Assembly: GCF_900217235.1 (NCBI RefSeq)
Contig: NZ_LT907975.1
Span: forward strand, 3,199,001 to 3,263,000
Source: Pseudodesulfovibrio profundus
GTDB taxonomy: Bacteria; Desulfobacterota; Desulfovibrionia; Desulfovibrionales; Desulfovibrionaceae
Direction: 5' to 3'
DNA: 64,000 bases
Shown here in pieces: positions 52,611 through 62,235 of this stretch. Every line of letters starts with the position of its first letter. Within the stretch, counting starts at the first letter, position 1. The notes under the pieces are model-generated. The model saw only the letters and a program-made list of their open reading frames with translations, was not told the origin of the DNA and did no database searches. The translations under genes and the position numbers were made by a program.

Positions 52611-54626
52611 ATGATCGGCTGTTTTTCGCGCGGTATGCGTGACATCCCCTTTCTTGATGTCTTTTTGGATGACCAGATAGATTTCTCCCCCAACGGTGGT
52701 AAAGCTCTCAATGCTATTGTGGGGTGGGGGCATAAACAAACTGCCCGGAAAGCACGCCAGAAGGCTGCTGAGTGGAATCTTCCCTATTTGGCTGTGGAGG
52801 ACGGCTTTCTGCGATCCGTGGGTTTGGGGGTGCATGGGTGTCCACCTTTATCGGTCGTCGTAGATGATGTAGGAATATATTATGATGCGACTCAGCCCTC
52901 CCGCCTCGAAAACATCCTAATCGAGGGGCTAGCAAGCAATGAAGTTGCTTTGGCCAAAGAGGCCATGGCGGCAATCCGTCACACCCGCTTGAGCAAGTAT
53001 AATCATGCACCAGAGCTGCCCGAAGGGTGTATCCCGGACAACGGAAAAGAAAAGGTGCTCCTTGTTGACCAGACGCGGTTTGACGCCTCCGTTGAACTGG
53101 GATTGGCTGACGAATCGTCCTTTGTCGAAATGATGCGAGTCGCACGCGAGTCTCATCCAGATGCTGAGTTGTATGTCAAGATTCATCCTGACGTCAGTTC
53201 AGGAAAGAAACGTGGCTACCTGACGGAAATGGATCTTGCCGGAACTGAGGTAGTCGACTTTGACGTGAATCCGCTGTCCTTGGTTGAAAAGATGGACCAC
53301 GTTTACGCCGTTACGTCTCAGCTTGGCTTTGAAGCGTTGGTCATGGGCTGCAACGTGTACTGTTTTGGGATGCCTTTTTATGCGGGATGGGGGGTGACGA
53401 ACGACAGGTTGCACCTTGAAAGGCGTGATGTCTCCCGTACTCTGGAAGAGATATTTGCAGGAGCCTATGTCCGGTACGCCCGTTACATAGACCCATATTT
53501 TGGTGAGTGTTGCGATGTGATGCGGGCGATTGATATTCTTGGTGATCAAAAGCGGCATGAGGAGCGCAATCACGGTGACCTTGTATGTGCAGGGTTCTCT
53601 TGGTGGCGCAAAGGGTTTGCAAAGCATTTTTTCAAGTCGACCAGCGGCAACGTTCTTTTCCGTAGGGGGGGAGATGGTGCAGCTCGTTTGGCCGAAAAAG
53701 TTGGAGGAAAGGTCGTTTTCTGGTCGGCCAAGACCCCGGCAGGAACCATAGAGTCTTGTCAGGAGCGATCTGTGCCGGCAGTCGGAGTAGAGGACGGGTT
53801 TTTGAGATCGTCAGGACTTGGTTCTGACTTTTTTTGGCCATACTCCATTTGTATGGACTCGCAGGGCGCCTACTACGATCCCTCTGAGCCGAGTGATCTT
53901 GAGACAATCCTTCGAGAGACAGACTTTGATGAAAGGATACTTGTTAGGGCTCGGGCTTTGGTAGAGCGCATCGTGGGCAGCGGGGTGACCAAGTATAACG
54001 TTGGCGGCGACAAACCCCTTGCTCCCTTTGAGTCGAACGGGAAGCGTGTAGTTTTGGTCGTGGGGCAGGTTGAGGACGACAAGTCAGTACAGCTTGGTGG
54101 TCAAGGCATACATTCTGACAGGGAGCTTTTAGCTGCAGTGCGCAAAAATCGCCCTGAGGCTTACATCGTTTATAAGCCTCACCCTGATGTGACAAGCGGC
54201 AACCGCAGTGGGGGAGCTTTTTCTGAGCAGGATTCAGGATTATATGACCATATGGAGTCCTCAGTTTCATTGTCAGCTCTATTCTCTGTCATTGATGAAC
54301 TGCACACTTTGACATCACTTTCTGGCTTTGAGGCTCTGCTCCGGGGGGTCCCTGTTGTTACCTATGGTGGGCCCTTTTATGCTGGTTGGGGGTTAACTAA
54401 AGATAGGCTTGCTTTTTCACGAAGGAACAGGCAGTTAGATATCTTTAAACTGGTTGCAGGGGTGCTGATCATGTACCCAAGTTATTATGATTGGCAAACA
54501 GAGCTGTTTTGTGGGCCCGAAGTCGTGTTAGACAGGCTTGCTCGAAGGTTGGAACCCAAGCAAGGGGCCTTCCGCAGACGAGTGTGTAAGGCCGTGGACC
54601 AGGCAGTCAGATATATACATAGGTGA
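52611..54626 (+). CDS. kpsC: Dual-domain Kdo transferase
   Basis: A 671-residue KpsC-type protein with two homologous halves: VEDGFLRSVGLG near residue 62 and VEDGFLRSSGLGS near 393, each followed by a D-x2-G/AYYD segment (VGIYYDATQPSRLE; QGAYYDPSEPSDLE) and by VKIHPDVSSG / YKPHPDVTSG. In E. coli KpsC the two glycosyltransferase modules extend an oligo-beta-Kdo linker on the lipid started by KpsS. ATG with AAGG upstream. The 147-base gap before it shows no gene. Confidence 0.93.
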   Translation: MIGCFSRGMRDIPFLDVFLDDQIDFSPNGGKALNAIVGWGHKQTARKARQKAAEWNLPYLAVEDGFLRSVGLGVHGCPPLSVVVDDVGIYYDATQPSRLENILIEGLASNEVALAKEAMAAIRHTRLSKYNHAPELPEGCIPDNGKEKVLLVDQTRFDASVELGLADESSFVEMMRVARESHPDAELYVKIHPDVSSGKKRGYLTEMDLAGTEVVDFDVNPLSLVEKMDHVYAVTSQLGFEALVMGCNVYCFGMPFYAGWGVTNDRLHLERRDVSRTLEEIFAGAYVRYARYIDPYFGECCDVMRAIDILGDQKRHEERNHGDLVCAGFSWWRKGFAKHFFKSTSGNVLFRRGGDGAARLAEKVGGKVVFWSAKTPAGTIESCQERSVPAVGVEDGFLRSSGLGSDFFWPYSICMDSQGAYYDPSEPSDLETILRETDFDERILVRARALVERIVGSGVTKYNVGGDKPLAPFESNGKRVVLVVGQVEDDKSVQLGGQGIHSDRELLAAVRKNRPEAYIVYKPHPDVTSGNRSGGAFSEQDSGLYDHMESSVSLSALFSVIDELHTLTSLSGFEALLRGVPVVTYGGPFYAGWGLTKDRLAFSRRNRQLDIFKLVAGVLIMYPSYYDWQTELFCGPEVVLDRLARRLEPKQGAFRRRVCKAVDQAVRYIHR

Positions 54627-54633
54627 AGGTGAA

Positions 54634-54978
54634 ATGATGCGATACCTGTTGTTCGTAATGATGCTTTTTGTCCTCGCAGGCTGTTCCGCAGTTTCCAAAG
54701 AGGCGGTAGTTCCTACAGAGGTTCCAGAGCAACCCTCCATGACCCCATTGGAGTCCTTTGTGGGTACCTCAAGCGTGGGGGCCAGAACTGCCATCATGAA
54801 TACCAAGTACGGAAACATTCGAGTGTCCATCAAAAAAGAGTACCAGGCTGCTTCAGGCAAGCGCTGTCGGTTGGCTGACATTATATTGCAGAATGAATGT
54901 GACTTTGAGCTGGTTTTTTGTCTGGAAAAGATTGGAGTGTGGGGAGAGGTGCCCTCTCTTTCAAGTAATTGTTTTTAA
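54634..54978 (+). CDS. Small lipoprotein of the capsule locus (114 aa)
   Basis: A 114-residue protein with a lipoprotein signal: FVMMLFVLAGC, Cys at about residue 17. The mature part holds four further Cys (KRCRLADI; NECDFELVFCLEK; SSNCF), likely two disulfides. ATG 54634 was chosen at the signal peptide; it starts seven bases after kpsC. It may be an accessory of the export complex. No family recognised. Confidence 0.7.
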   Translation: MMRYLLFVMMLFVLAGCSAVSKEAVVPTEVPEQPSMTPLESFVGTSSVGARTAIMNTKYGNIRVSIKKEYQAASGKRCRLADIILQNECDFELVFCLEKIGVWGEVPSLSSNCF

Positions 54979-55020
54979 TGACGCCTGGTGGCATTTGTAC
55001 CGTTGGAAAAGAAGGATAAG

Positions 55021-57228
55021 ATGCATTTGACTTCATATAAGCACATGAGTCGGCTCGTGGAAAAGTACATTAAAGACCGCCCTGCCGGTAAAGTTTTGGA
55101 TGTTGGCGCGCAGGTAGTTGATGGTCAGAAATTGTCATACCGCGACTTTTTTGAAGACCTTGGTTGGGAGTATGTTGGGTTTGATGTCGTTGAGGGTAAA
55201 AATGTCGATGTGGTCTCAGCTGACCCAACAGATATCCCACTCTCTGATGATAGTTTTGATTTGATAATTTCTGGGCAGGCGTTTGAGCATATCAAGTTCT
55301 TTTGGTTGACTTTTGAAGAAATGGCTCGAGTGCTTAAGCCGGAAGGTTTGTGCTTTCTCATTGCTCCGTCACGCGGCCCAGAACATAAGTATCCCTTGGA
55401 TTGTTGGAGATTCTATCCAGACGGTTATCAGGCTCTCGGTGAGTGGGCAAAGCTCGAACTCCTTGAAGTGTCTACCGATTGGGAGCTCGATTCTGAAATA
55501 GATGGGGCCGAGTGGGGTGATACTGTAGGCGTTTTTGAAAAGCCATATCAAGTGCATTCCCCCAAGGATAAGGAAAATCATCTTTCCTCTCTCCGTGAAA
55601 AAGGACTCATTCCTGTTGCTGCTGAACAGACCATGAGTCGGGCGGTTCTCAGCTTTCTTGCTGCGGACGACCCAACCTACTCAGCATGGTCTGGACATTG
55701 CCTTTTTGCCCATTGGATAACTCATGCGCTTAGCCCTTCGGTGCTTGTCGAGTTGGGAACCCACTGGGGGACTTCATACTTCTCTTTTTGCGCTGCTGTT
55801 AAAGATGGAAATTTGTCTTGTGAATGCCACGCTGTGGATCATTGGGGGGGGGATTCACATGCAGGGTTGTACGGGGAGCATGTCTTCGACCATGTGCAAA
55901 GTGCCAATGCTGAGTTCAATGAGTTCTCCTCCCTTCACAGGATGAGTTTTGACTCGGCATTGGATCAGTTCGAGGATGGCAGTATCGACCTGCTGCACAT
56001 AGACGGGTGTCATAAGTATGATTCAGTGAGAAAGGACTTTTATACATGGCTGACCAAAATGTCTTCGAAGGGGATTGTTCTTTTTCACGACATAAGCGAA
56101 ACTCAAGAGGGGTTTGGCGTCAAGCGTTTTTGGGAAGAGCTCTGCACGGAGTATAAACACTTTTCGTTCACGCACAGTTCCGGTTTGGGGGTTCTGGCTG
56201 CTGGAAATATCGTTGAAGAATTGCAACCGCTGTTTGAGCATTCAGATCAATCGGACGAAGCCCAAGTTGTGCGTGATTACTTCTTGGGTGTTTCCGGAGA
56301 ATTGTGTCAGCCGAGTGTCCCAGCTATGGCTCAGTTATATTTGGATACCGGGCATGGGTTTACCTCGCGGGAAGTATTTACTACTCCAATAATATCAGGA
56401 GTTGCTGAATATCAGTTTGATTCACTAAGTGTTGGCCAACTACGTTTTGACCCATGCGATTGTCCTTGTGTTGTTACTTTAAAAGAGGTGGCAGTCCGTG
56501 GGGTTGATGGCATCTGTCAGCCAGTTATTCCAGTCTCAAGCAACGCCTGTTTCGTTGAGGGGAATACATATTATTTTAGCACGTTTGATCCACAAATTAT
56601 CTTTGATATTCGCTATACTGTTTCTGGTGTTAAAGTGCTGTGTGACGTTCAGATCGTCAGCACGAGGGGTGTACAAATACTAATTGGAGTTTTGGCAGGC
56701 CAAGCAAAGCGAAAAAAGGCAGAGTCAGAGCAGGCCAAGGCAGAGTCAGAGCAGGCCAAGGCAGAGTCAGAGCAGGCCAAGGCAGAGTCAGAGCAGGCCA
56801 AGGCAGAGTCAGAGCAGGCCAAGGCAGAGTTAGAGCAGGCCAAGGCAGAGTTAGAGCAGGCCAAGGCAGAGTCAGAGCAGGCCAAGGCAGAGTTAGAGCA
56901 GGCCAAGGCAGAGTTAGAGCAGGCCAAGGCAGAGTCAGAGCAGGCCAAGGCAGAGTCAGAGCAGGCTAAGGCAGAGGCTGATTTGGGAATGTATGCCATC
57001 TGGCAGCAGGCTTGTGCAAAGATATGTAAAATGAAGTCATACCCATGGCGTAAGCATGCTCGTTTGATTAAAAAGAGTGGCCTGTTTGATCGTGAATATT
57101 ATCTGCAGAACAACAGTGATGTTCGTTCTTCTAAGCAAGATCCTCTGCATCATTTTGTGAAAAATGGTTGGTATGAAGGCCGTCGTCCTAACGCCAACTT
57201 TGATTCTGAGTCATTGCTGTCCGGTTAA
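55021..57228 (+). CDS. 5' part of an IS-split giant glycan-modifying protein: two methyltransferases and coiled coil
   Basis: A 735-residue product. Residues about 25-170 form a class I methyltransferase (KVLDVGAQVVDG; FDLIISGQAFEHI), and 210-400 a second one of the Methyltransf_24 type (VLVELGTHWGTSYFSFC; DLLHIDGCHKYDSVRKDF). A heptad-repeat coiled coil lies at about 567-650, followed by one copy of a motif linked to glycosyl enzymes (YYLQNNSDVRSSKQDPLHHF). The start at ATG 55021 follows AAGGA; GTG 54988 is possible. The natural C-terminus is lost: the last few codons (SLLSG) come from the IS end. Confidence 0.8.
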   Translation: MHLTSYKHMSRLVEKYIKDRPAGKVLDVGAQVVDGQKLSYRDFFEDLGWEYVGFDVVEGKNVDVVSADPTDIPLSDDSFDLIISGQAFEHIKFFWLTFEEMARVLKPEGLCFLIAPSRGPEHKYPLDCWRFYPDGYQALGEWAKLELLEVSTDWELDSEIDGAEWGDTVGVFEKPYQVHSPKDKENHLSSLREKGLIPVAAEQTMSRAVLSFLAADDPTYSAWSGHCLFAHWITHALSPSVLVELGTHWGTSYFSFCAAVKDGNLSCECHAVDHWGGDSHAGLYGEHVFDHVQSANAEFNEFSSLHRMSFDSALDQFEDGSIDLLHIDGCHKYDSVRKDFYTWLTKMSSKGIVLFHDISETQEGFGVKRFWEELCTEYKHFSFTHSSGLGVLAAGNIVEELQPLFEHSDQSDEAQVVRDYFLGVSGELCQPSVPAMAQLYLDTGHGFTSREVFTTPIISGVAEYQFDSLSVGQLRFDPCDCPCVVTLKEVAVRGVDGICQPVIPVSSNACFVEGNTYYFSTFDPQIIFDIRYTVSGVKVLCDVQIVSTRGVQILIGVLAGQAKRKKAESEQAKAESEQAKAESEQAKAESEQAKAESEQAKAELEQAKAELEQAKAESEQAKAELEQAKAELEQAKAESEQAKAESEQAKAEADLGMYAIWQQACAKICKMKSYPWRKHARLIKKSGLFDREYYLQNNSDVRSSKQDPLHHFVKNGWYEGRRPNANFDSESLLSG
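56719..56970 (+). repeat. Twelve 21-bp tandem repeats coding a heptad coiled coil
   Basis: Twelve nearly identical 21-base units encode the heptad A-E-(S/L)-E-Q-A-K. Only the third position of the heptad varies (TCA or TTA) in the order S5-L2-S-L2-S2. Perfect units favour slippage and unequal crossing-over, so copy number probably varies between strains. In frame throughout. Confidence 0.95.
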
Positions 57229-57323
57229 GAACCGTTGGTATCCCAGGATTTCGGCATGAGCATTCACTTCCTAGGCGAAGGTTATTTGATGGACATGTTT
57301 GACAGCCCTTCAAAAAGAAAAAT

Positions 57324-57393
57324 GTCCGAATTCTCCTCTTTTTGTGATATGCAGAGGATGTCTAACTCACTGCACAAAAAGGAGATTTCGGAC
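57324..57393 (+). promoter_or_regulatory. Inverted repeat hiding the transposase ribosome site
   Basis: Arms at 57324-57346 and 57373-57393 (GTCCGAA...TTTTTGTG against CACAAAAAGGAGATTTCGGAC-type sequence) pair with few mismatches. The right arm ends directly at the transposase ATG and contains its AAAGGAG. A transcript entering from outside would fold and block translation, as known for IS10 and IS50. Confidence 0.7.
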
Positions 57394-58542
57394 ATGGCTC
57401 ATGCTAACACAATCTTTCATCAAGTGCTATCCCTGATCCCTCGGACTGAATTCGAAGCCCTGGCCAAAAAGTACAGTACCGGCAGGGCGTTCCGGAGTTT
57501 TTCCCGGTGGAACCAGTTCGCATGCCTGCTCTTCATCCACCTTGCAGGTCGCCAAAGCATGCGTGACGGCATCCGCAGCCTGGGTGCCAACATCAGGCAA
57601 ATGTATCATCTGGGGCTGCGCAGCGTGGCACGCTCGACCTTTGCCGATGCCAACTCCAAGCGGCCAGCGGAGTTCTTTCAGGCGATTTTCGGCAAGCTCT
57701 ACCAGCGTTGCTCGTCCGTGGCTCCTGGGCATAAGTTCCGCTTCAAAGCCAAACTCTACAGCTTCGATTCCTCGGTCATCAAGCTCTGCCTGTCCGCCTT
57801 TCCATGGGCATCCTATCGGGCTAAAAGGGGTGGCCTCAAAATCCATACAGTCCTCGATCACGACGGATACCTGCCTGCCTTTGTCCGTGTCACCAATGCC
57901 CGACTTCATGACTCCAAGATGGTCAAGATGCTCAGGCTCCCCAAGGGGTCCATCGCCGTCTTCGACAAAGCATACATCAACTATTCCTGGTTTCGGACCC
58001 TCAGCGCCTCGGGGCTGTTCTTCGTCACCAGGCTCAAGACCAACGCCGTGTACAAAGTTCTCAAAAGAAACCCGGTTCGGAAAAGCACTGGCGTCACTTC
58101 CGACCATGTGATTGTCGTCTTCAGCCAAGACAAGGAACTGCACCTTCGGCGGGTTGGCTACAGGGATCCAGAAACCGGCAAGTTCTACGAATTCCTGACC
58201 AATCACTTAAACCTCTCGGCCAAGACCATCGCCGACATCTACAAGGAACGCTGGCAGATCGAGACATTCTTCCGGCTCATCAAGCAAAATCTTCGCCTCA
58301 AATCCTTTGTCGGCACCTCGGAGAACGCCGTTCTAAGCCAGATCTACGTGGCCATGATCGCCTATCTCATGCTGGCTTGGCTTAAGTTCAAGTCCAGCGT
58401 TGCCTTCAGCCTCCAGGAGATGTTCCAGTTGCTCCAGGTCAACCTCTTCGATCGGCGAGAAATGGAGGACATCTTCAAACCACCCGACGCCTTCCATGAC
58501 AACATCAACAACGATTACAGGCTACTGAGCTATGTCGCTTAA
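57394..58542 (+). CDS. IS4-family transposase
   Basis: A 382-residue DDE transposase with a DUF4372-like N-terminus (FACLLFIHLAGRQSMRDGIR). Catalytic Asp in YSFDSSVIKL near 125, Asp in AVFDKAY near 190 and the YREK box YKERWQIETFFRLIKQ near 288 are intact. ATG 57394 follows AAAGGAG. Probably active. Confidence 0.93.
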   Translation: MAHANTIFHQVLSLIPRTEFEALAKKYSTGRAFRSFSRWNQFACLLFIHLAGRQSMRDGIRSLGANIRQMYHLGLRSVARSTFADANSKRPAEFFQAIFGKLYQRCSSVAPGHKFRFKAKLYSFDSSVIKLCLSAFPWASYRAKRGGLKIHTVLDHDGYLPAFVRVTNARLHDSKMVKMLRLPKGSIAVFDKAYINYSWFRTLSASGLFFVTRLKTNAVYKVLKRNPVRKSTGVTSDHVIVVFSQDKELHLRRVGYRDPETGKFYEFLTNHLNLSAKTIADIYKERWQIETFFRLIKQNLRLKSFVGTSENAVLSQIYVAMIAYLMLAWLKFKSSVAFSLQEMFQLLQVNLFDRREMEDIFKPPDAFHDNINNDYRLLSYVA

Positions 58543-58611
58543 CCGGACAACACTGATTCTGAGTATTATCTTAATGAAAATGATGATGTTCGAAGGGCGT
58601 TCATAAACCCT

Positions 58612-61600
58612 TTGGTGCATTATATTGAATCTGGTCAACAGGAAGGCAGACAACCTCTGTGCTATGGGGTGCAAGGAGCAAAGAAGTGCACTCTCAGTAG
58701 TGAGACTGGGTATCAAGGGAAACATCCGTATATGGGCGGTGAGGTTTCTAAGAAGCTAATAGCCTTCTATCTGCCGCAGTTTCATCCGATTCCAGAGAAT
58801 GACGAGTGGTGGGGGGAAGGCTTCACCGAATGGACTAACGTGACAAAGGCCAAGCCTCTTTTTGATGGTCACAATCAACCCGCTCGGCCTGGTGCATTAG
58901 GGTTCTATGACCTAAGGGCTATCGACACACTGCAAAAGCAGAGTACACTTGCAAAAGAGTTTGGAGTTTACGGATTTTGTTTTCACCATTACTACTTTGA
59001 TGGCAAACGCTTGCTTGAGAAGCCGGTTGATGGATTGTTGGCACATCCAGAGATAGACCTCCCCTTCATGTTGTGCTGGGCCAATGAAAACTGGACCAGA
59101 AGATGGGACGGTTTGGAAAATGACATTCTAATTGCTCAAAACCATACTCCCGAAGATGACATCGCCTTTTTGGAGGACCTTAGTCGTTATCTGGAAGATT
59201 CAAGGTATATTCGAGTAGATGGAAAACCTGTTTTCATTGTTTATAAGGTTTCTCAGCTGCCAGATGCCAAGGCCACTGTCACTCGCTGGAGAGAGCACTG
59301 GCAGAAAACCCGAAATGAGGGGCTTTATATCGTTATGGCCCAAACTTTTGGTGAACTGGATCCCTCTAAATATGGATTTGATGCAGCTGTTGAGTTCCCG
59401 CCTCACGTGGCGGCTAAAGCCTCCAAGGTTGAAGATGGAGTGCCCGGTTTAGTCGAGGACTTCCAAGGAAATATATACGACTATTCTACAATCCTTGAGC
59501 AAAATCCAAATGCCGAGGAAGATTATACACTGTTCAAGACTGTATTTCCGTCTTGGGACAATACCGCACGCAGAGGAAAGACTGCTCATTTATTCTATGG
59601 CAGCACTCCAAAATTATACGGCCAGTGGCTGCGATCAGCTTTGAAGTATTCTTCAACCGATACACCTGACGATGCGTCCTTTTGTTTTGTGAATGCCTGG
59701 AACGAATGGGCGGAGGGCGCTTACCTGGAGCCGGATGAGACCCATGGTTATGCCTATTTGAATGCGACAGCTCGCGAGTTGGAATTGGTATCTGCTAAGA
59801 GTGGGCAGTTACGAATAGCTGTGTTGATCCATTGTTATTATCTGGATCTTTTGGGAGACCTTCTTGCTTCAGCCAAGCGGATCGAGGCCCCGTTTGATGT
59901 GTTGCTTTCTGTGCCGCAGGGTGAAGGCTCAGAAGCGAAACAACGGCTAGCAGAATGCGGCATTGAATCGTTCGTAGTTAAAGAAGTCGAGAATGTTGGT
60001 TTTGATATCGCACCAATGTTCTGCGAATTTCAGTCTGAGATTCTGGGATACGATCTGGTTTGCAAAATCCACTCTAAGAAAAGTCTCCATGACCCTGAGC
60101 TAGAGCCTTGGGGAAGAGATCTGTTGGAACAAATGTTCTATGACACTGAGTCGGTCATAAGCAGTTTTGCTGCCAAGTCAAACCTTGGTATTGTTTATCC
60201 TTCGCTTTTTGCTCCGGTTAAACGCAATATTGAAATGCATGGGTTGAGACTTGGTGAAGGAGAGGACCTGTTAGCCGAGTTGGGTGTGAGCGAGATACAA
60301 GAAGAAGGTTACACATTCCCTGCCGGTAGCCATTTCTGGTTTAGACCGTCAGCCTTGAAAGAACTGTTTAACAAGAGATATTCACTGGGCGCGTTTACTC
60401 CAACGGTGAACGCACTCCTTGATTCCCAAGGAAATGCGGTTGATTTGACTCTTGCCCATGCGCTCGAAAGAATTTTTTGTTATGTCTCCAGACTTTCCGG
60501 ATTTACGACAATGTCGTCCAAAGACGGTGTACTCTCTGATGATGGTTTTTCGGTTTCTCCATTGGAAAGGTCGCATCAATTATTATGCCCTGTCTGTGAA
60601 GAAAAAGCGGAGTTTTACGCAGCGCATGAATGGTTGCGGGACCATTATAAGTGCTTAAAATGCAATTCGCTTCCGAGGGATAGAGCTCTGTTTAAAGCTT
60701 TGCATGACTATATTCCGCACTGGAAATCCATAAAAGTTCTCGAGTTTGCTCCGTGCAATGACTATTTTTCCAGTAAAGTGGAGAAGTACACGGGGACGCA
60801 CTATTTCCCTGACAGTGAGCTTGGAAGCACCGTAGGCGAGTTTGTGAATCAGGATGCTCATAATTTGACATTTGATGACGAATCGTTCGATCTCATAGTC
60901 CATGAAGATATAATGGAGCACTTGTTTGGTCCTGAAAAAGCTCTTCAGGAAATGTTAAGAGTGGTTTCTCCCGGTGGAAGCATTCTCTTCACATTGCCCA
61001 TCAGCAAAATGGAAAAGTCAGTGCAGCGAGCTGCTATGAAGGATGACGGAACTGTCGAGTATATTCATGAAAAGCAGTACCATGGCAATCCAATCTCCGA
61101 AGAAGGCTCTCTTGTTGTATGGGACTATGGGCAAGATGTGAAAGATATGATTGTTCAGTGGTGTTCCGGATTCAATGTTGACATTGAGTTTTTGGACGAA
61201 GTTGATCAGGAAAAGGGTGTTGAGGGTGAGTATCTTGATGTTGTCAGGATTTCCAAGATGCCAAGCGCAGAAGGTAGAAACGCAGTTTATGAGGCGTTTA
61301 ATGGCATTTCCGATGCCAAGTGGCTGGATGTTCTCAACCAATCCGTCACAAATCAGTATGTGGATGGGGTTCGATTGCCTGGATTCCCTCCGAATGAGTT
61401 GTCTCAATCAATTATGGGGTCGCATGGTACGCATGCTCTTCTTGAGGGCTTTCATTTCTATTCATTGAAGAAGAAATACATCGCCAAGCATTTAGGTGAC
61501 GTGTCCAACTGTCGGATTCTTGATTTTGGTTGCGGCTGGGCGAGAAATTATCGTTTCTTCCTGAAAGATGTCCCCGCAGAATCCATTACCGGGATCGACT

Positions 61601-62130
61601 GTGACGAAGAGTTTATATGCGTTTGCAAATCCCTCTTTCCAGAGGGCGACTTCAGGCTTTCGCCAATCAGTCCTCCAGTTGAAATCGAAGATGACTCATT
61701 TGATGTTGTCTATGCATACTCCGTTTTCTCCCACCTGTCGGAATGGGTTGCAACGGAGTGGGTCGAAGAGTTTCATCGGTTACTCAAGCCCGGTGGTTTG
61801 TTGCTGTTCACGAGTCATTCCTATGACTTTTTCGACTATTGTGCATCGTTGAGAGCAGACCCTGCTTTGTCTACAGGCGTTTGGCAACAAGCTCTGGCCC
61901 AAAAGGCCTTTCTTGATACTGAGAAGTGCAAAAAGCAGTATCAGGATGGTGAATTCTTGTATGCTGCGACTGGGGGTGGTGCGGTGAGGACTGAAGATGT
62001 TTATGGAGAAACTGTGCTTTCTCCCAAGTATGTTGAATCTAAATGGGCAAACTGGTTTGAAATACTTGACTTTGTAGACGACAAGCGTCAATTGCCCCAG
62101 GCTTTTTTTGCATTGCAAAATAAAAAATAA
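58612..62130 (+). CDS. 3' part of the IS-split giant protein: WbsX-type glycosyl enzyme, RgpF-like domain and two methyltransferases
   Basis: An open frame of 1,172 residues that also runs upstream to the IS. It opens with a second YYL-motif (EYYLNENDDVRRAFINPLVH before 58612), then a WbsX/GH99-like domain of about 45-390 (AFYLPQFHPIPENDEWWGEG; CWANENWTRRWDG), an RgpF-like domain of about 400-560 (VLIHCYYLDLLGDLL; HSKKSLHDPELEPWGRDL), a methyltransferase with CPVC/CLKC zinc pairs near 650-810, and another near 960-1130 (ILDFGCGWARNYRFF). First in-frame ATG is 58732. Without a fusion partner it may be made from TTG 58612 or ATG 58732, or not at all. Confidence 0.8.
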   Translation: MVHYIESGQQEGRQPLCYGVQGAKKCTLSSETGYQGKHPYMGGEVSKKLIAFYLPQFHPIPENDEWWGEGFTEWTNVTKAKPLFDGHNQPARPGALGFYDLRAIDTLQKQSTLAKEFGVYGFCFHHYYFDGKRLLEKPVDGLLAHPEIDLPFMLCWANENWTRRWDGLENDILIAQNHTPEDDIAFLEDLSRYLEDSRYIRVDGKPVFIVYKVSQLPDAKATVTRWREHWQKTRNEGLYIVMAQTFGELDPSKYGFDAAVEFPPHVAAKASKVEDGVPGLVEDFQGNIYDYSTILEQNPNAEEDYTLFKTVFPSWDNTARRGKTAHLFYGSTPKLYGQWLRSALKYSSTDTPDDASFCFVNAWNEWAEGAYLEPDETHGYAYLNATARELELVSAKSGQLRIAVLIHCYYLDLLGDLLASAKRIEAPFDVLLSVPQGEGSEAKQRLAECGIESFVVKEVENVGFDIAPMFCEFQSEILGYDLVCKIHSKKSLHDPELEPWGRDLLEQMFYDTESVISSFAAKSNLGIVYPSLFAPVKRNIEMHGLRLGEGEDLLAELGVSEIQEEGYTFPAGSHFWFRPSALKELFNKRYSLGAFTPTVNALLDSQGNAVDLTLAHALERIFCYVSRLSGFTTMSSKDGVLSDDGFSVSPLERSHQLLCPVCEEKAEFYAAHEWLRDHYKCLKCNSLPRDRALFKALHDYIPHWKSIKVLEFAPCNDYFSSKVEKYTGTHYFPDSELGSTVGEFVNQDAHNLTFDDESFDLIVHEDIMEHLFGPEKALQEMLRVVSPGGSILFTLPISKMEKSVQRAAMKDDGTVEYIHEKQYHGNPISEEGSLVVWDYGQDVKDMIVQWCSGFNVDIEFLDEVDQEKGVEGEYLDVVRISKMPSAEGRNAVYEAFNGISDAKWLDVLNQSVTNQYVDGVRLPGFPPNELSQSIMGSHGTHALLEGFHFYSLKKKYIAKHLGDVSNCRILDFGCGWARNYRFFLKDVPAESITGIDCDEEFICVCKSLFPEGDFRLSPISPPVEIEDDSFDVVYAYSVFSHLSEWVATEWVEEFHRLLKPGGLLLFTSHSYDFFDYCASLRADPALSTGVWQQALAQKAFLDTEKCKKQYQDGEFLYAATGGGAVRTEDVYGETVLSPKYVESKWANWFEILDFVDDKRQLPQAFFALQNKK

Positions 62131-62235
62131 TACGTTCGTTTGGTGGAGATAGACAATCCACAAAATCAATTTGTGCGTAAGTAGAGACTTTGACAACAGT
62201 CTTATCGCTATACACTATAATATAATTGGTCAAAT

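Larger units (their letters stand above)
57212..58553 (+). mobile_element. Complete IS4-family insertion sequence within the giant gene
   Basis: About 1.34 kb with inverted ends containing GTCCGGTTAAG (left, 57219 on) and its complement CTTAACCGGAC (right). It is flanked by a perfect 11-bp direct repeat, TGATTCTGAGT, at 57201-57211 and 58554-58564, as expected of the target duplication of IS4-type elements. It carries one intact transposase. The intact duplication and identical flanks suggest a recent insertion. Exact outermost bases may differ by one or two. Confidence 0.9.

Noticed and set aside
56719-56970. Regular repeats that could suggest a CRISPR array
   Set aside because: Units are contiguous without spacers and encode a heptad in frame.
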